Assembly (NCBI RefSeq): GCF_000474275.2
Contig: NZ_ATAE01000024.1
Span: 1-44,507 of the forward strand
Source: Alkalihalophilus marmarensis DSM 21297
Lineage (GTDB): Bacteria > Bacillota > Bacilli > Bacillales > Bacillaceae_D
DNA: 44,507 bases
Direction of reading: 5' to 3'
A program made the position numbers and the translations under genes. The notes beneath the pieces were generated by a model, which saw only the letters and a list, made by a program, of their open reading frames with translations, was not told the origin of the DNA and ran no database searches. How positions within the stretch are numbered: the stretch's first letter is position 1; each line of letters opens with the position of its first letter. Below, piece after piece: positions 1 through 7,517 of this stretch.

Positions 1-69
1 CTGCCCTTTTTTTTATTTTTTTAATCATTTCCTCAGGCCACTAAAAAAACCATGGGTTTATCAGTGGCC
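1..69. other. T-rich tail and isolated hairpin, no gene
   Basis: The window opens with CTGCCC followed by a long T-rich run (7-22). This looks like the distal half of an intrinsic terminator for a plus-strand gene outside the window. A separate inverted repeat follows: GGCCACT (36-42) pairs with AGTGGCC (63-69), and AAACC (47-51) with GGTTT (55-59). It has no T-run on the correct side for either strand, so I do not call it a terminator. I see nothing between 70 and 245. Confidence 0.4.
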
Positions 70-245
70 TCCTCTAGGCCCCGCAGAAGTCTCGTATATT
101 TCATCCGCTAGGTTTCTGGCTTTGTGTAATTATTAAGTAGAGCGATTTAGTTATGTTTCAGTTCAAATTATAAGTCCGAGCCATCGTTTGCTTAAATCAC
201 TGAACAGTTACTTATAATTGGAGCACTTTACAACGTCCCTCCTCC

Positions 246-492
246 GTTGATTGGAGCGGAAGGTGCGAGACTCCAGCGGGATGTGCGTGGCCATGGAAGA
301 CCCCACAGGAGTGGAGCGACGAGGAGGCTTCCGGACCGCCCGCGGAAAGCGAGTCCCTGCAGCGGAAATCAACAACTATGGCAAGGGAGACTTTTTCCTT
401 ATATGTGTGGCTAGTAGGTATCCCAAAAGAGTAAAGCGAAGAGGAAGCTCTATAACCGCCGACAGAATGCGATTGCCTGTACCATTAAATTA
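246..492 (+). repeat. Dispersed GC-rich repeat array, copy A (two units)
   Basis: A repeat unit of about 125-130 bp runs from GTTGATT (246-252) to AATCAAC (367-373), so its ends are inverted copies of each other. The core reads GACCGCCCGCGGAAAGCGAG at about 334-353. A second, degraded unit follows from about 380; it keeps the CCTTAT-TGTG-GTGGC start and a decayed GCTCT-ACCGCC-GCGATTGCCTG body. The same family recurs at 44170-44507 on the other strand and, in compact form, at 38242-38321. An open frame across 251-493 is only the repeat read through: its peptide resembles the frame in the other array because the DNA is repeated, not because it is a gene. Confidence 0.8.
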
Positions 493-535
493 ATAATTAT
501 TAGAAGTGGGACGCTTTCCAATGGCCTTTACTTCT

Positions 536-859
536 CTAATGCTTCACTTCAAAATATCCCCTGAGCACCTGGCTCAAATAATCGAGCGGAGTCGTTTCAA
601 CCTGTCCATATCCCCTTTGAGTATAAAGGTGAGTTGCATTCGGGAGCTCTCTTTTTAACTGTTTTCTTAATTTTTCGCCCGCCTCATCTGCATCAACTAA
701 AATGTATACATCTTGGTCTTCAAAAGGCAGTATTAATTGTTCAAGCTTTTCATCGCTCAGGGTCCCATACGTACAAACGATATCAATGGATTCATTTAAT
801 ACTTTCTTCACTCGTTTGCGGTCATTCGTCCCTTCAACGATCAAAATTTTCTCCTCCAT
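536..859 (-). CDS. Small Toprim-domain protein
   Basis: A 107-residue protein that is essentially one Toprim domain. It opens with a beta strand ending in the conserved glutamate (ILIVEG, about residues 4-9) and later carries the acidic strand ILVDADEAGEKL (about 53-64), the D-x-D metal-binding part of the fold. Toprim domains occur in primases, topoisomerases, OLD nucleases and the RNase M5 family; this stand-alone version resembles the small Toprim proteins of Bacillaceae, whose substrate I cannot assign. ATG at 859 is preferred over the upstream GTG at 868 because AGGAG lies 10 nt before the ATG but only 1 nt before the GTG. The gene is monocistronic, with an IS-free repeat downstream and no clear terminator. 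Confidence 0.75.
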   Translation of the reverse strand: MEEKILIVEGTNDRKRVKKVLNESIDIVCTYGTLSDEKLEQLILPFEDQDVYILVDADEAGEKLRKQLKRELPNATHLYTQRGYGQVETTPLDYLSQVLRGYFEVKH

Positions 860-1010
860 GCTTCTCACACTCCTCAGGGCTTGTGTTATATCTTATTGAT
901 ATGAGCGTATTATCTATATACTACTTATATTACCCTTCGCAACACGGAATTTATCTCATTTTACACTACCATAGTCTTCCTTCTACTGTCTTTATTCACC
1001 TCTATCTACC

Positions 1011-1046
1011 CTAAAAAAAGAACCATCCTGACTGAAATCAGAATGG
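1011..1046 (-). terminator. Intrinsic terminator of the lipoprotein gene
   Basis: On the minus strand CCAT-T-CTGA pairs with TCAG-G-ATGG around a 6-nt loop (1023-1046), followed by a TTCTTTTTTT run. It lies directly after the gene ending at 1059. Confidence 0.75.
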
Positions 1047-1058
1047 AATGTCACTGAC

Positions 1059-1760
1059 TTATGGATGTACTGTTTCAAGCATAGCCAGCATACTAGGAGC
1101 AACGCCTTCCTGTGCCTCTTTAGCCGGTAGAAAGACGGTCAATTGAAACAACTCCCCTTCTATCTCTTTCGCCAAATGATAGATCGTCGTTTGCTCTCCA
1201 CTAATCTCAACTGATTCCTTTAAGGCATATTGCAGACCGCTCATTGGCAGGTCTTGAAGGTTTTCAATCTCTCCTTGGGCATGCTCTTCAATAGCACCCT
1301 TTAATTCCTCTGCAGAACCTTCATTTTTATGTGGGATAATACGTGTAAAAAAGTCTCCATCATTGTTGAAAACAAGGACATCTCTGCCTGGCTCTTCACT
1401 ATGAAGCGTATACCCTTCTAGCACATAGATCCCATATTCAAGTTCGCTGCGGTTAAACTGAGCAACACGCGTTTCTGTCTGCCCTTCTATTTCAAACGTC
1501 AATTCTTTTTCGTCTGCTAATTCAATTTCCCCTTCTCCATTTTCCGCTTCCCCTGGCGATTCCACGTCGTTACCGTCTTCATGTTCCCCGTTTTCTCCCT
1601 GCTCACCGTCTGTTTCTTCCTCATCAATCACTTCCTCTTCCACTCCACCCTCTTCATTTTCCTCAACAGGCTGCTCTTCTTGTGGATCTTCTACCGTCTG
1701 ATTACAAGCTGTGAGCATGACTAAAAAGGAGATAATTAATACCCCGAAAAACTTTTTCAT
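1059..1760 (-). CDS. Acidic lipoprotein of unknown function
   Basis: A 233-residue exported lipoprotein. It has a short basic N-terminus, a hydrophobic stretch and a lipobox LTAC (cysteine at about residue 19), so it is probably lipidated and held on the outer face of the membrane. Residues about 22-80 form a low-complexity linker very rich in Glu/Asp/Gly (repeated EE and GE pairs), as is common in surface proteins of alkaliphiles. The C-terminal 140 residues look folded, with alternating strands and a helix, but I recognise no domain. ATG at 1760 is chosen because AAGGGGTG stands 7 nt upstream and the signal peptide begins there; the longer frame to 1820 would bury the signal. It sits alone between two terminators. 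Confidence 0.8.
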   Translation of the reverse strand: MKKFFGVLIISFLVMLTACNQTVEDPQEEQPVEENEEGGVEEEVIDEEETDGEQGENGEHEDGNDVESPGEAENGEGEIELADEKELTFEIEGQTETRVAQFNRSELEYGIYVLEGYTLHSEEPGRDVLVFNNDGDFFTRIIPHKNEGSAEELKGAIEEHAQGEIENLQDLPMSGLQYALKESVEISGEQTTIYHLAKEIEGELFQLTVFLPAKEAQEGVAPSMLAMLETVHP

Positions 1761-1823
1761 TTTTGTGCACCCCTTATATTCTTTATCAATAAGACGCCTG
1801 TTAGTGAGTATACGTTTCATCTC

Positions 1824-1854
1824 AAAAAAAAGAATTGCCCACTTTCGGCAATTC
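1824..1854 (-). terminator. Intrinsic terminator of yuiD
   Basis: GAATTGCC (1832-1839) pairs with GGCAATTC (1847-1854); on the minus strand the stem is followed by eight T. It lies 6 bp after the yuiD stop codon. Confidence 0.85.
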
Positions 1855-1859
1855 CTCCA

Positions 1860-2342
1860 TTAAAATATAAATGATTTCTTTTTTCTCCTGCCCGTCAATG
1901 CATAGCTAATTCCACCTGTAATCAGCCCTAAAAGAGCGCCTCCAACAACTTCTTCAGGTTGGTGACCTAAACGTTCTCTTAATTTCACTGAGCGTTTCTC
2001 ACTTTGTTTCGCATGAGAGTCCCCAGCCATTCGTTCAAGGTCTGCATTCATTTCATTCACTTTAATCGTTAATTCACCTGTTTGGCGTCTAATTCCTTGT
2101 GCATCATACATCACAATTAAGCCAAATACAGTGGAAAGAGCAAAATCTACGGATGATACCCCGCGCTCTAGTGCTACATATGTGGCAAGGGCTGTGACTC
2201 CTGCAGAGTGAGAGCTTGGCATACCTCCCGTTTCAAACAAAGTATTCCACTCCCACTGGTCTGTTTGCATTTTTTTAATAGGAACTTTAAGGCTTTGCGC
2301 AAGCCCAATTGTTAACAGCGCAGTCAGCATTGGCCGATTCAT
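1860..2342 (-). CDS. yuiD: Divergent PAP2-family membrane protein (YuiD family, DUF212)
   Basis: A 160-residue integral membrane protein of the YuiD/DUF212 group, distantly related to PAP2 acid phosphatases. It keeps the phosphatase-like signature GGMPSSHSA (about residues 39-47) after the first hydrophobic segment, a central segment with MYDAQGIRRQTG, and a C-terminal hydrophobic stretch with EEVVGGALLG. Full PAP2 enzymes have a second histidine motif that I do not see clearly, so catalytic activity is not assured. ATG at 2342 is preferred to the GTG at 2351: GAGGTG lies 6 nt before the ATG. It is 56 bp downstream of the gene ending at 2399 and may be cotranscribed with it. Confidence 0.88.
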   Translation of the reverse strand: MNRPMLTALLTIGLAQSLKVPIKKMQTDQWEWNTLFETGGMPSSHSAGVTALATYVALERGVSSVDFALSTVFGLIVMYDAQGIRRQTGELTIKVNEMNADLERMAGDSHAKQSEKRSVKLRERLGHQPEEVVGGALLGLITGGISYALTGRRKKKSFIF

Positions 2343-2398
2343 CTTCTTCACCTCACGCTTAGCGTTTGATGAGTGAAGTGATTTTATTCTTATGCAAA

Positions 2399-3787
2399 TT
2401 AATAATTAAAGATATCTTGAGGGATGGTGAATGAATCCTTCAGATCAACTTTGATACCGATATTTTCAAATGACAAGGTGATCTCATCTAGTTCTTCCAC
2501 TTCTCTTTGATCAAGCAAAAGATCAAAAGAATGTTCCGATGAGCCGCTGCCCATATAAAGGTACTGAGGATCTAATTTTTCATTACCTGAGCTGAAGCTA
2601 AGGATATTAGCCCGTTCAAACTCCTCATTTTCTGACCATTGTGTATCTCCGTAATCAATTGATACATACGATAAATCATAATGGTAAGGGGCGCCTTCAT
2701 TCGAAATAAAACGGAAATCAATGTTGTAATGCTGATCCTGATTAGAAGATACTTGCTTAATTAAAATGGTCCCATATTCCCCTCTGTAAATTTCCTTATC
2801 CTTGACACTTTCAAATAATTCTTTATTTGTTGGCAGTGTCACCTCTAAGCTCTCATTACTTATTAAACGGACCCAATCCAAGGTAAATGTAAGATCATTA
2901 ACAGGTTCGCTATAAGTATCATAACTGATTAAATAAGTATAATCATCTTTCTTCATTCCTACTGAACTGTTTAAATCTCCAGCTCCTGTTAAGTAGCCCC
3001 AAAGTGAATCAAGCATTAAGTCTGAGTGCTCCATAAACTTAAACTGCACATCAAGTGATTCAGGATGAGCTCTGATGGAATCAACTTTAACAGATAGATC
3101 CCCTATATCCATTACTGCTGAATCATTGATTTCATTATATGGAATGTCATCATATTGATAATCCACATCCAACGTAATTGATTCGATTTGATAAATGTTT
3201 CCTCCCGAATGGACCGTGGTTGGCGTTAATTTGATCTCATCAAGCTCCACAATTTCGATATCCGGTGAAAAATACGGCAGGTAAAACATGGCCACACCAT
3301 AATACCGTCCGTCTTTATAAACATGGTTGAATCCCGTAAACTCATTGTCTGAGTACACTTCATTATAATATTCAAAATCATAATCATCGAACTCAATCCG
3401 GCTTGTTAGTTTAGGGAAATCATGTATGCGTTCTGTGTCATCTGCTAAATCCACACTGTAAAAGAGGAATGAATGATGACTTTTACGAACCCACACCTCT
3501 TCTATGCGAAGCGTATCATTCGTATCACCTAACTCCCACTTTGTATCATAGGTCCTCGTTAACCCCAACTCTCTTGCCTTCGTAATACCAGGTGCAGCTT
3601 TCTCCATGGCCTCAACTAAACCTTCTTCATCCACTTCATTTAAATAAGAATAAATTTGGGCTCTGGCTTCTTCATTATTGTCTCTGTCCTCTGTACTAGC
3701 TGTTTCGTAACCAAGTGATTGGATATAAGCAAACAAGGTCAGTCCGGCTAATAGAACGAGGATAATGATCCATTTATGTTTATTCAT
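2399..3787 (-). CDS. Membrane-anchored extracytoplasmic protein, unknown family
   Basis: A 462-residue protein with one N-terminal transmembrane segment (about residues 5-22, IIILVLLAGLTLFAYI) and a large, strongly acidic, Tyr- and Asp-rich remainder predicted to lie outside the cell. The body alternates beta-rich stretches of similar look (SIEFDDYDFEYYNE, LTFTLDWV, LDEITLSFENIGI), suggesting several beta-sandwich modules. No lipobox, LPXTG, SLH or catalytic motif is visible. It starts 8 nt after the coiled-coil gene with only a weak ribosome site, so it is probably translated together with that gene. I do not recognise the family. Confidence 0.75.
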   Translation of the reverse strand: MNKHKWIIILVLLAGLTLFAYIQSLGYETASTEDRDNNEEARAQIYSYLNEVDEEGLVEAMEKAAPGITKARELGLTRTYDTKWELGDTNDTLRIEEVWVRKSHHSFLFYSVDLADDTERIHDFPKLTSRIEFDDYDFEYYNEVYSDNEFTGFNHVYKDGRYYGVAMFYLPYFSPDIEIVELDEIKLTPTTVHSGGNIYQIESITLDVDYQYDDIPYNEINDSAVMDIGDLSVKVDSIRAHPESLDVQFKFMEHSDLMLDSLWGYLTGAGDLNSSVGMKKDDYTYLISYDTYSEPVNDLTFTLDWVRLISNESLEVTLPTNKELFESVKDKEIYRGEYGTILIKQVSSNQDQHYNIDFRFISNEGAPYHYDLSYVSIDYGDTQWSENEEFERANILSFSSGNEKLDPQYLYMGSGSSEHSFDLLLDQREVEELDEITLSFENIGIKVDLKDSFTIPQDIFNY

Positions 3788-3795
3788 ATCTCTGT

Positions 3796-4725
3796 CTATG
3801 CCTCTTCTATCAAACGGATGCGCCGCTGTTTGATTTGCTCTTTTTTTGTTTGGATTTCTGTTTGAAACTCAATCAAGGAGCCTATTGCTTCATCTACCTT
3901 ATATTTCATCTTTTCGGTTTGTTTGAGTGAATCATTGATTTTCCCATGGACCATCCAATCAACGATAAAGCCGTCAAAGAAGTAATCAGCGAACGTAAGT
4001 ATGTCACCAATATGAATGGAATATGAGGCAAACTTTTGTACGTCTTTCATTTCTTCTTCAAAATGGCGAAGCTTTCGCTGAGCATGATGAATATCGCCTT
4101 TAGCATCATTGATCTTGCTATGCTTAATTGCGGTTGATACCATTCCGCCTCCAAACAAATCCCATGTTGACCAGCCCTTTGCACTGTTTAAAGCGGAGAT
4201 TGCAATCGATAAGGCAGAACTGGCCTGATTACCTGCGCTGATTGCTTCTTTTAATTCGTTTAGAATCAACTTTTTGTTCGCTTCTTCTTCACTTAATTCA
4301 TCAATTTTAACTGTTAAATTACTATTACTTGAGTGAAGCTGCTTTTCTTTCTCTTGCATGAGCTGCTCATATTTTTTAATAGGGTCGCCGAGATGGGTCA
4401 ATTTTTGCTTGATCTCTTCTATTTCCCTCTCAAGGTCTGCTGCGGTCTCCTTAGCTTCTTCATACTTTAGCTGGGCAGCTGCCGCTTCTTGCTGCTCCTT
4501 TTCCATCTTTTCAAGCTTCTTACCGGTGATCGAATAAAATAGATTAGAAAACGATAATCCTTCTAATCGCTCAACATCTAGCTGTTCTTTCTTTAATTGA
4601 TTTTTCAATTGTATGATTTTCGCTTGTTCTTCCCTCAAATACTCTTTTGCCCGCTTTAGATGATCCTCCCATTTTTCCTTTTGACGAATGTTTTCTTTAC
4701 ATGTCTCTAATACTTTCTGATTCAT
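3796..4725 (-). CDS. Coiled-coil protein, unknown family
   Basis: A 309-residue, Lys/Glu-rich protein. Residues about 1-135 are long helices with heptad character, broken near residue 57 by LSFSNLFYSITGKK. Residues about 140-240 contain an Ala/Ser-rich and Gly-rich central piece (LNSAKGWSTWDLFGGGM) followed by IADYFF-type hydrophobic residues near 240-255, and the C-terminal 50 residues are again helical. There is no signal peptide and no clear membrane span. A run of Gs (GGGGGG) lies upstream of ATG 4725 as ribosome site. It is the first gene of a pair with the membrane-anchored protein at 2399-3787; the tight spacing suggests a common job, perhaps at the envelope, but this is inference. Confidence 0.75.
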   Translation of the reverse strand: MNQKVLETCKENIRQKEKWEDHLKRAKEYLREEQAKIIQLKNQLKKEQLDVERLEGLSFSNLFYSITGKKLEKMEKEQQEAAAAQLKYEEAKETAADLEREIEEIKQKLTHLGDPIKKYEQLMQEKEKQLHSSNSNLTVKIDELSEEEANKKLILNELKEAISAGNQASSALSIAISALNSAKGWSTWDLFGGGMVSTAIKHSKINDAKGDIHHAQRKLRHFEEEMKDVQKFASYSIHIGDILTFADYFFDGFIVDWMVHGKINDSLKQTEKMKYKVDEAIGSLIEFQTEIQTKKEQIKQRRIRLIEEA

Positions 4726-4941
4726 TTGAATATTCCCCCCTCATCCTCTCTACGATATCATATCAAAAAATGTTTCAATTTCCGTTTTTTTAAATAGATG
4801 TAAATATTTTTAGTGAGTAATTATTTTTTGAAAACACTTATTATTACAACTTTACTCTGTAGACGCTTTCACGTGTTGCAGTAAATGCTTTAATGAGATA
4901 GTATTTGATAGCACATTTGTATAATAGTTAGGAGTATGTCA

Positions 4942-6480
4942 ATGGAAATCGTTCATCAGCTTTCACAGGTACAAGTTTTAAACCAGTTTTGGTTATTATT
5001 GTTTTTTATCGTTCCGATGGTGATTATCTCAAGGATGGTTGTTGCAGGATCTAGGTTTTCACCGATTTTAATTATCGTTATTTTCGGTTTGCTTTTAGGA
5101 TTCTTGTTAGTTGAGGTCAATATTGCAACACCTGGTCTTCCAGAACTCCCGCTTGTTGATTTTATGGCGCGTACGACGATTATCGCTTTGATCGTTTCCT
5201 TCTTTGTAGGTGGTCAAGAATTACGTAAGATTCTTGGAAACAAAGAGATGGAAGTCAAGGATATTGTCGTCCCTATGAATGAAGAAGTGGTACTAGGTAC
5301 AGGCCGTACTCATTTCATTTTCATCCTTCGTTCGTTCTTCTTATTAATTGGGATTGAAGGATTCATGAGAATGTTCTTGCAGCCAGGGTCGCTTGATACA
5401 GTAGCTGGCTTTTACCCGCTTATTGCGTTTATCGGTTTGATTGCCTCTGTTATTTTAGTCGATAACAAAGCACAAGTTGGCAATAAACATGTCTACATTC
5501 GTAAAGGGCTTCTTGAGACCGCTCTTATTATCATCGTTTTATTTATTTCATATGCGATTGCCCAAGAAGTACAGCCGATCATTGCCCTGCCGCAAATTTT
5601 CTTTGCTATGATGATTTCAGCAGCGATCGGAGCTATTTTCTACAACTGGACATTTGGTCCGACCGTTCGTGCTTTACTGTTTGCTGGTATTCCTGTTGTC
5701 CTTGCAGCGAACTTCATGGTCGGAGGTTCAAGAATCGGGGATGCATTTGCCATTGAAGGTATGAATGCCGTTCTATTCTATGGCTTCTTTGGTCAATTGT
5801 TCTGGATGTTTGGCGGTATTGCCCTTGTGATGTTTATTGCTAAAACAGCTCATACACGTAACCTAGCACCAGGAATGGCAGGTTCATTGTCCCACTCAGG
5901 TCTGACAGGCGCTTGTACAGCAGGAGACTTTGGTAAGGTGGCGGCTCAACGTGCACCAATTATGATTAATATTCCGTTTTTCGGACATATTTTCGTATTC
6001 TCTGTTCTTGCGATTAGTGCAGAACAAGGCTCACTATGGTTCATTCCAACAGCCATTATCGTAACAATTGGTGTTGTTTTAACAGCGATGGCACTCAATA
6101 ATTTACGCAATGCAAATGGTGAGGATCGTAAAGAAGTAAAAGCGTTAATGCAATTCTCATTTGGATGGCAGATCTGTGCAGTATTCGGTGGTCTTGCTCT
6201 TCTAAGTATGAGTTCAATGTCATTTGAATACGGAGCAATGGCGCAAACTTCAGCTATTTCTCACTTTGGTTTATTTGCAGCGATTCAAGGTGAAATGTTT
6301 GGGGTTGAATCTTCACTCCTTATTCCATTCATCTTCTCTATGCCGTTTCTCGTTCACCCTGTCGTGTTCTTTATGTTCGGTAAAGCAATGGAAAATAACG
6401 GAGAGATGCCTAAACTGCCGGTTTATATCATGGCAATCATCGGTTTGATCGGTATCAGTTTCGCTATTTTTGCTCTATAA
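4942..6480 (+). CDS. Polytopic membrane protein, probable transporter of unknown family
   Basis: A 512-residue protein made almost entirely of hydrophobic segments (about 12-14). Two motif-like places stand out: FFVGGQELRKILGNKEMEV (about residues 88-106) after the third span, and the glycine-rich PGMAGSLSHSGLTGACTAGDFGKV near 315-338, which could be a re-entrant or substrate-binding stretch as in ion-coupled symporters. The general look recalls GltS-like sodium symporters, but I cannot place it in a family. ATG 4942 is chosen over ATG 4936 because AGGAG ends 7 nt before it and only 1 nt before the other. Monocistronic, ended by a strong terminator. Confidence 0.8.
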   Translation: MEIVHQLSQVQVLNQFWLLLFFIVPMVIISRMVVAGSRFSPILIIVIFGLLLGFLLVEVNIATPGLPELPLVDFMARTTIIALIVSFFVGGQELRKILGNKEMEVKDIVVPMNEEVVLGTGRTHFIFILRSFFLLIGIEGFMRMFLQPGSLDTVAGFYPLIAFIGLIASVILVDNKAQVGNKHVYIRKGLLETALIIIVLFISYAIAQEVQPIIALPQIFFAMMISAAIGAIFYNWTFGPTVRALLFAGIPVVLAANFMVGGSRIGDAFAIEGMNAVLFYGFFGQLFWMFGGIALVMFIAKTAHTRNLAPGMAGSLSHSGLTGACTAGDFGKVAAQRAPIMINIPFFGHIFVFSVLAISAEQGSLWFIPTAIIVTIGVVLTAMALNNLRNANGEDRKEVKALMQFSFGWQICAVFGGLALLSMSSMSFEYGAMAQTSAISHFGLFAAIQGEMFGVESSLLIPFIFSMPFLVHPVVFFMFGKAMENNGEMPKLPVYIMAIIGLIGISFAIFAL

Positions 6481-6490
6481 ATAAAATTAA

Positions 6491-6525
6491 AAACAGGTCG
6501 TCCATTAGTGGATGACCTGTTTTTT
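6491..6525. terminator. Bidirectional intrinsic terminator
   Basis: AAACAGGTCGTCC (6491-6503) pairs with GGATGACCTGTTT (6510-6522), with T-runs on both strands. It separates the convergent genes ending at 6480 and 6528. Confidence 0.9.
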
Positions 6526-6527
6526 TA

Positions 6528-6863
6528 TTAGGATACTTCTTTATATTCTTTTACTAGTTGCTGCAGTTTCATCGCTAGCCCCATACTGCCGTCTACTTTT
6601 AATTTACCGCTCATAAAGGCCATCGTCGTATTTAAATCATCATTCAACATCTTTATGAATGACTCATCATTCATTTTAAGGGTGACATTAGGCTCTTCTG
6701 TGGCCTCTTCTATCATATATGCTTTTCCATCTTTAAATTGCACTTGAATGCTTCCTGACTCCTTTAAATCAAATTGAAATACGCGGTCTTTCTCTTCAGC
6801 AATATGTGCTGGTTCACGGTTCATTTTTTCTACTAATGCTCTTAGCTGCTCTTTAGCGTTCAT
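6528..6863 (-). CDS. SCP2 sterol-carrier-domain protein
   Basis: A 111-residue cytoplasmic protein that is a single SCP2 (sterol carrier protein 2) domain. The typical features are VFQFDLKESGSIQVQFKDGKAYM (about residues 28-50), VTLKMNDESFIKMLNDDLN and the closing helix FMSGKLKVDGSMGLAMKLQQL. SCP2 domains bind acyl chains or other lipids in a hydrophobic pocket; in Bacillaceae the ligand is unknown. AAGGGGGAA precedes ATG 6863. Single gene with the shared terminator at 6491-6525. Confidence 0.85.
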   Translation of the reverse strand: MNAKEQLRALVEKMNREPAHIAEEKDRVFQFDLKESGSIQVQFKDGKAYMIEEATEEPNVTLKMNDESFIKMLNDDLNTTMAFMSGKLKVDGSMGLAMKLQQLVKEYKEVS

Positions 6864-7024
6864 TTTGAGTTCCCCCTTTTATTTGTTACTCAGACAAAGA
6901 TTCGACAATGATTGCCGAACTCCTCCCTCAAATAAAAAAAGTTATAAATTCCTCTGCAATATTTTACACATTTTTGCATAATTCGCCTCTTGCTCGTGCA
7001 TTCTATAAGTAGGAGGCGGTTTTA

Positions 7025-7138
7025 ATGGAGTTCATGAGGATTTTACAATACATCTGTTCATTTGGCGGGGCAAGTTGTTTAATATTCACTTACATTCAAA
7101 TGGCTCGAAAGAAAGTAAAGAAGCCGCTTCAAAAATGA
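7025..7138 (+). CDS. Small membrane peptide (37 aa)
   Basis: ATG at 7025 follows a strong GGAGGC site 7 nt upstream. The 37 residues give a hydrophobic helix (about residues 5-25, IL-YICSFGGASCLIFTYI) and then a very basic tail (MARKKVKKPLQK), the pattern of a single-pass membrane peptide with its C-terminus inside. The stop codon lies inside the loop and 3' arm of the terminator at 7121-7149, so the gene and terminator are built together. Ribosome site, topology and terminator together support a real gene; the function is unknown. Confidence 0.6.
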   Translation: MEFMRILQYICSFGGASCLIFTYIQMARKKVKKPLQK

Positions 7139-7149
7139 AGCGGCTTTTA
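7121..7149 (+). terminator. Terminator overlapping the small ORF
   Basis: AAGCCGCTTC (7121-7130) pairs with GAAGCGGCTT (7137-7146), followed by TT. The T-run is short on the plus strand. Confidence 0.65.
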
Positions 7150-7170
7150 GATTGTTGAGAAACTCTTTAT

Positions 7171-7500
7171 TTAAGCAAGTGCTTTTTCAATTTTCTTTTT
7201 TGTAATCGAGAAATGTGAATCAACCCATTTAACTTGTTTCTTGTCTAAAATAAATAGTTGTGGAGATTCATGCTTCACACCTAGTTCTTCTGAAATCAGA
7301 TTAGATACAGGTCGTGACTCGATGACTTTAACCATCGCATACGTGTGAGCATTCTCGTTCGAATTTATAAATGATTGAAATTCATCATATGCCTCTGCAC
7401 TAATCGGACAAGTTGTACTATGTTTCAATAATAGAACAGGTCCTTTATCTGATTGCTCAAATAAGTCATGCCATTCTTGATCTGTTGTTATTTCTTTCAT
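7171..7500 (-). CDS. ytxJ: Bacillithiol-system thioredoxin-like protein YtxJ
   Basis: A 109-residue cytoplasmic thioredoxin-fold protein of the YtxJ family, thought to act as a monothiol redox protein in bacillithiol metabolism, for example in removing bacillithiol from proteins. The active site is the single cysteine in STTCPIS (about residues 30-36), followed by a helix and the cis-Pro region ESPQLFIL (about 80-87), as in this family. ATG 7500 is preferred over ATG 7506 and the frame start at 7509: AGGAG lies 8 nt upstream of 7500. It starts 17 nt after degV and is probably cotranscribed with it. Confidence 0.9.
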   Translation of the reverse strand: MKEITTDQEWHDLFEQSDKGPVLLLKHSTTCPISAEAYDEFQSFINSNENAHTYAMVKVIESRPVSNLISEELGVKHESPQLFILDKKQVKWVDSHFSITKKKIEKALA

Positions 7501-7517
7501 GCTCATCACTCCTCTTT

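Noticed and set aside
251-493. Open reading frame of 80 residues across the left repeat
   Set aside because: It is read-through of the dispersed repeat. The frame at 44187-44492 shows similar peptides only because the DNA is repeated; neither has a ribosome site or a plausible protein pattern.
634-1014. Plus-strand frames of 126 and 65 residues over the Toprim gene
   Set aside because: They are shadows of the minus-strand Toprim gene, with no ribosome site.
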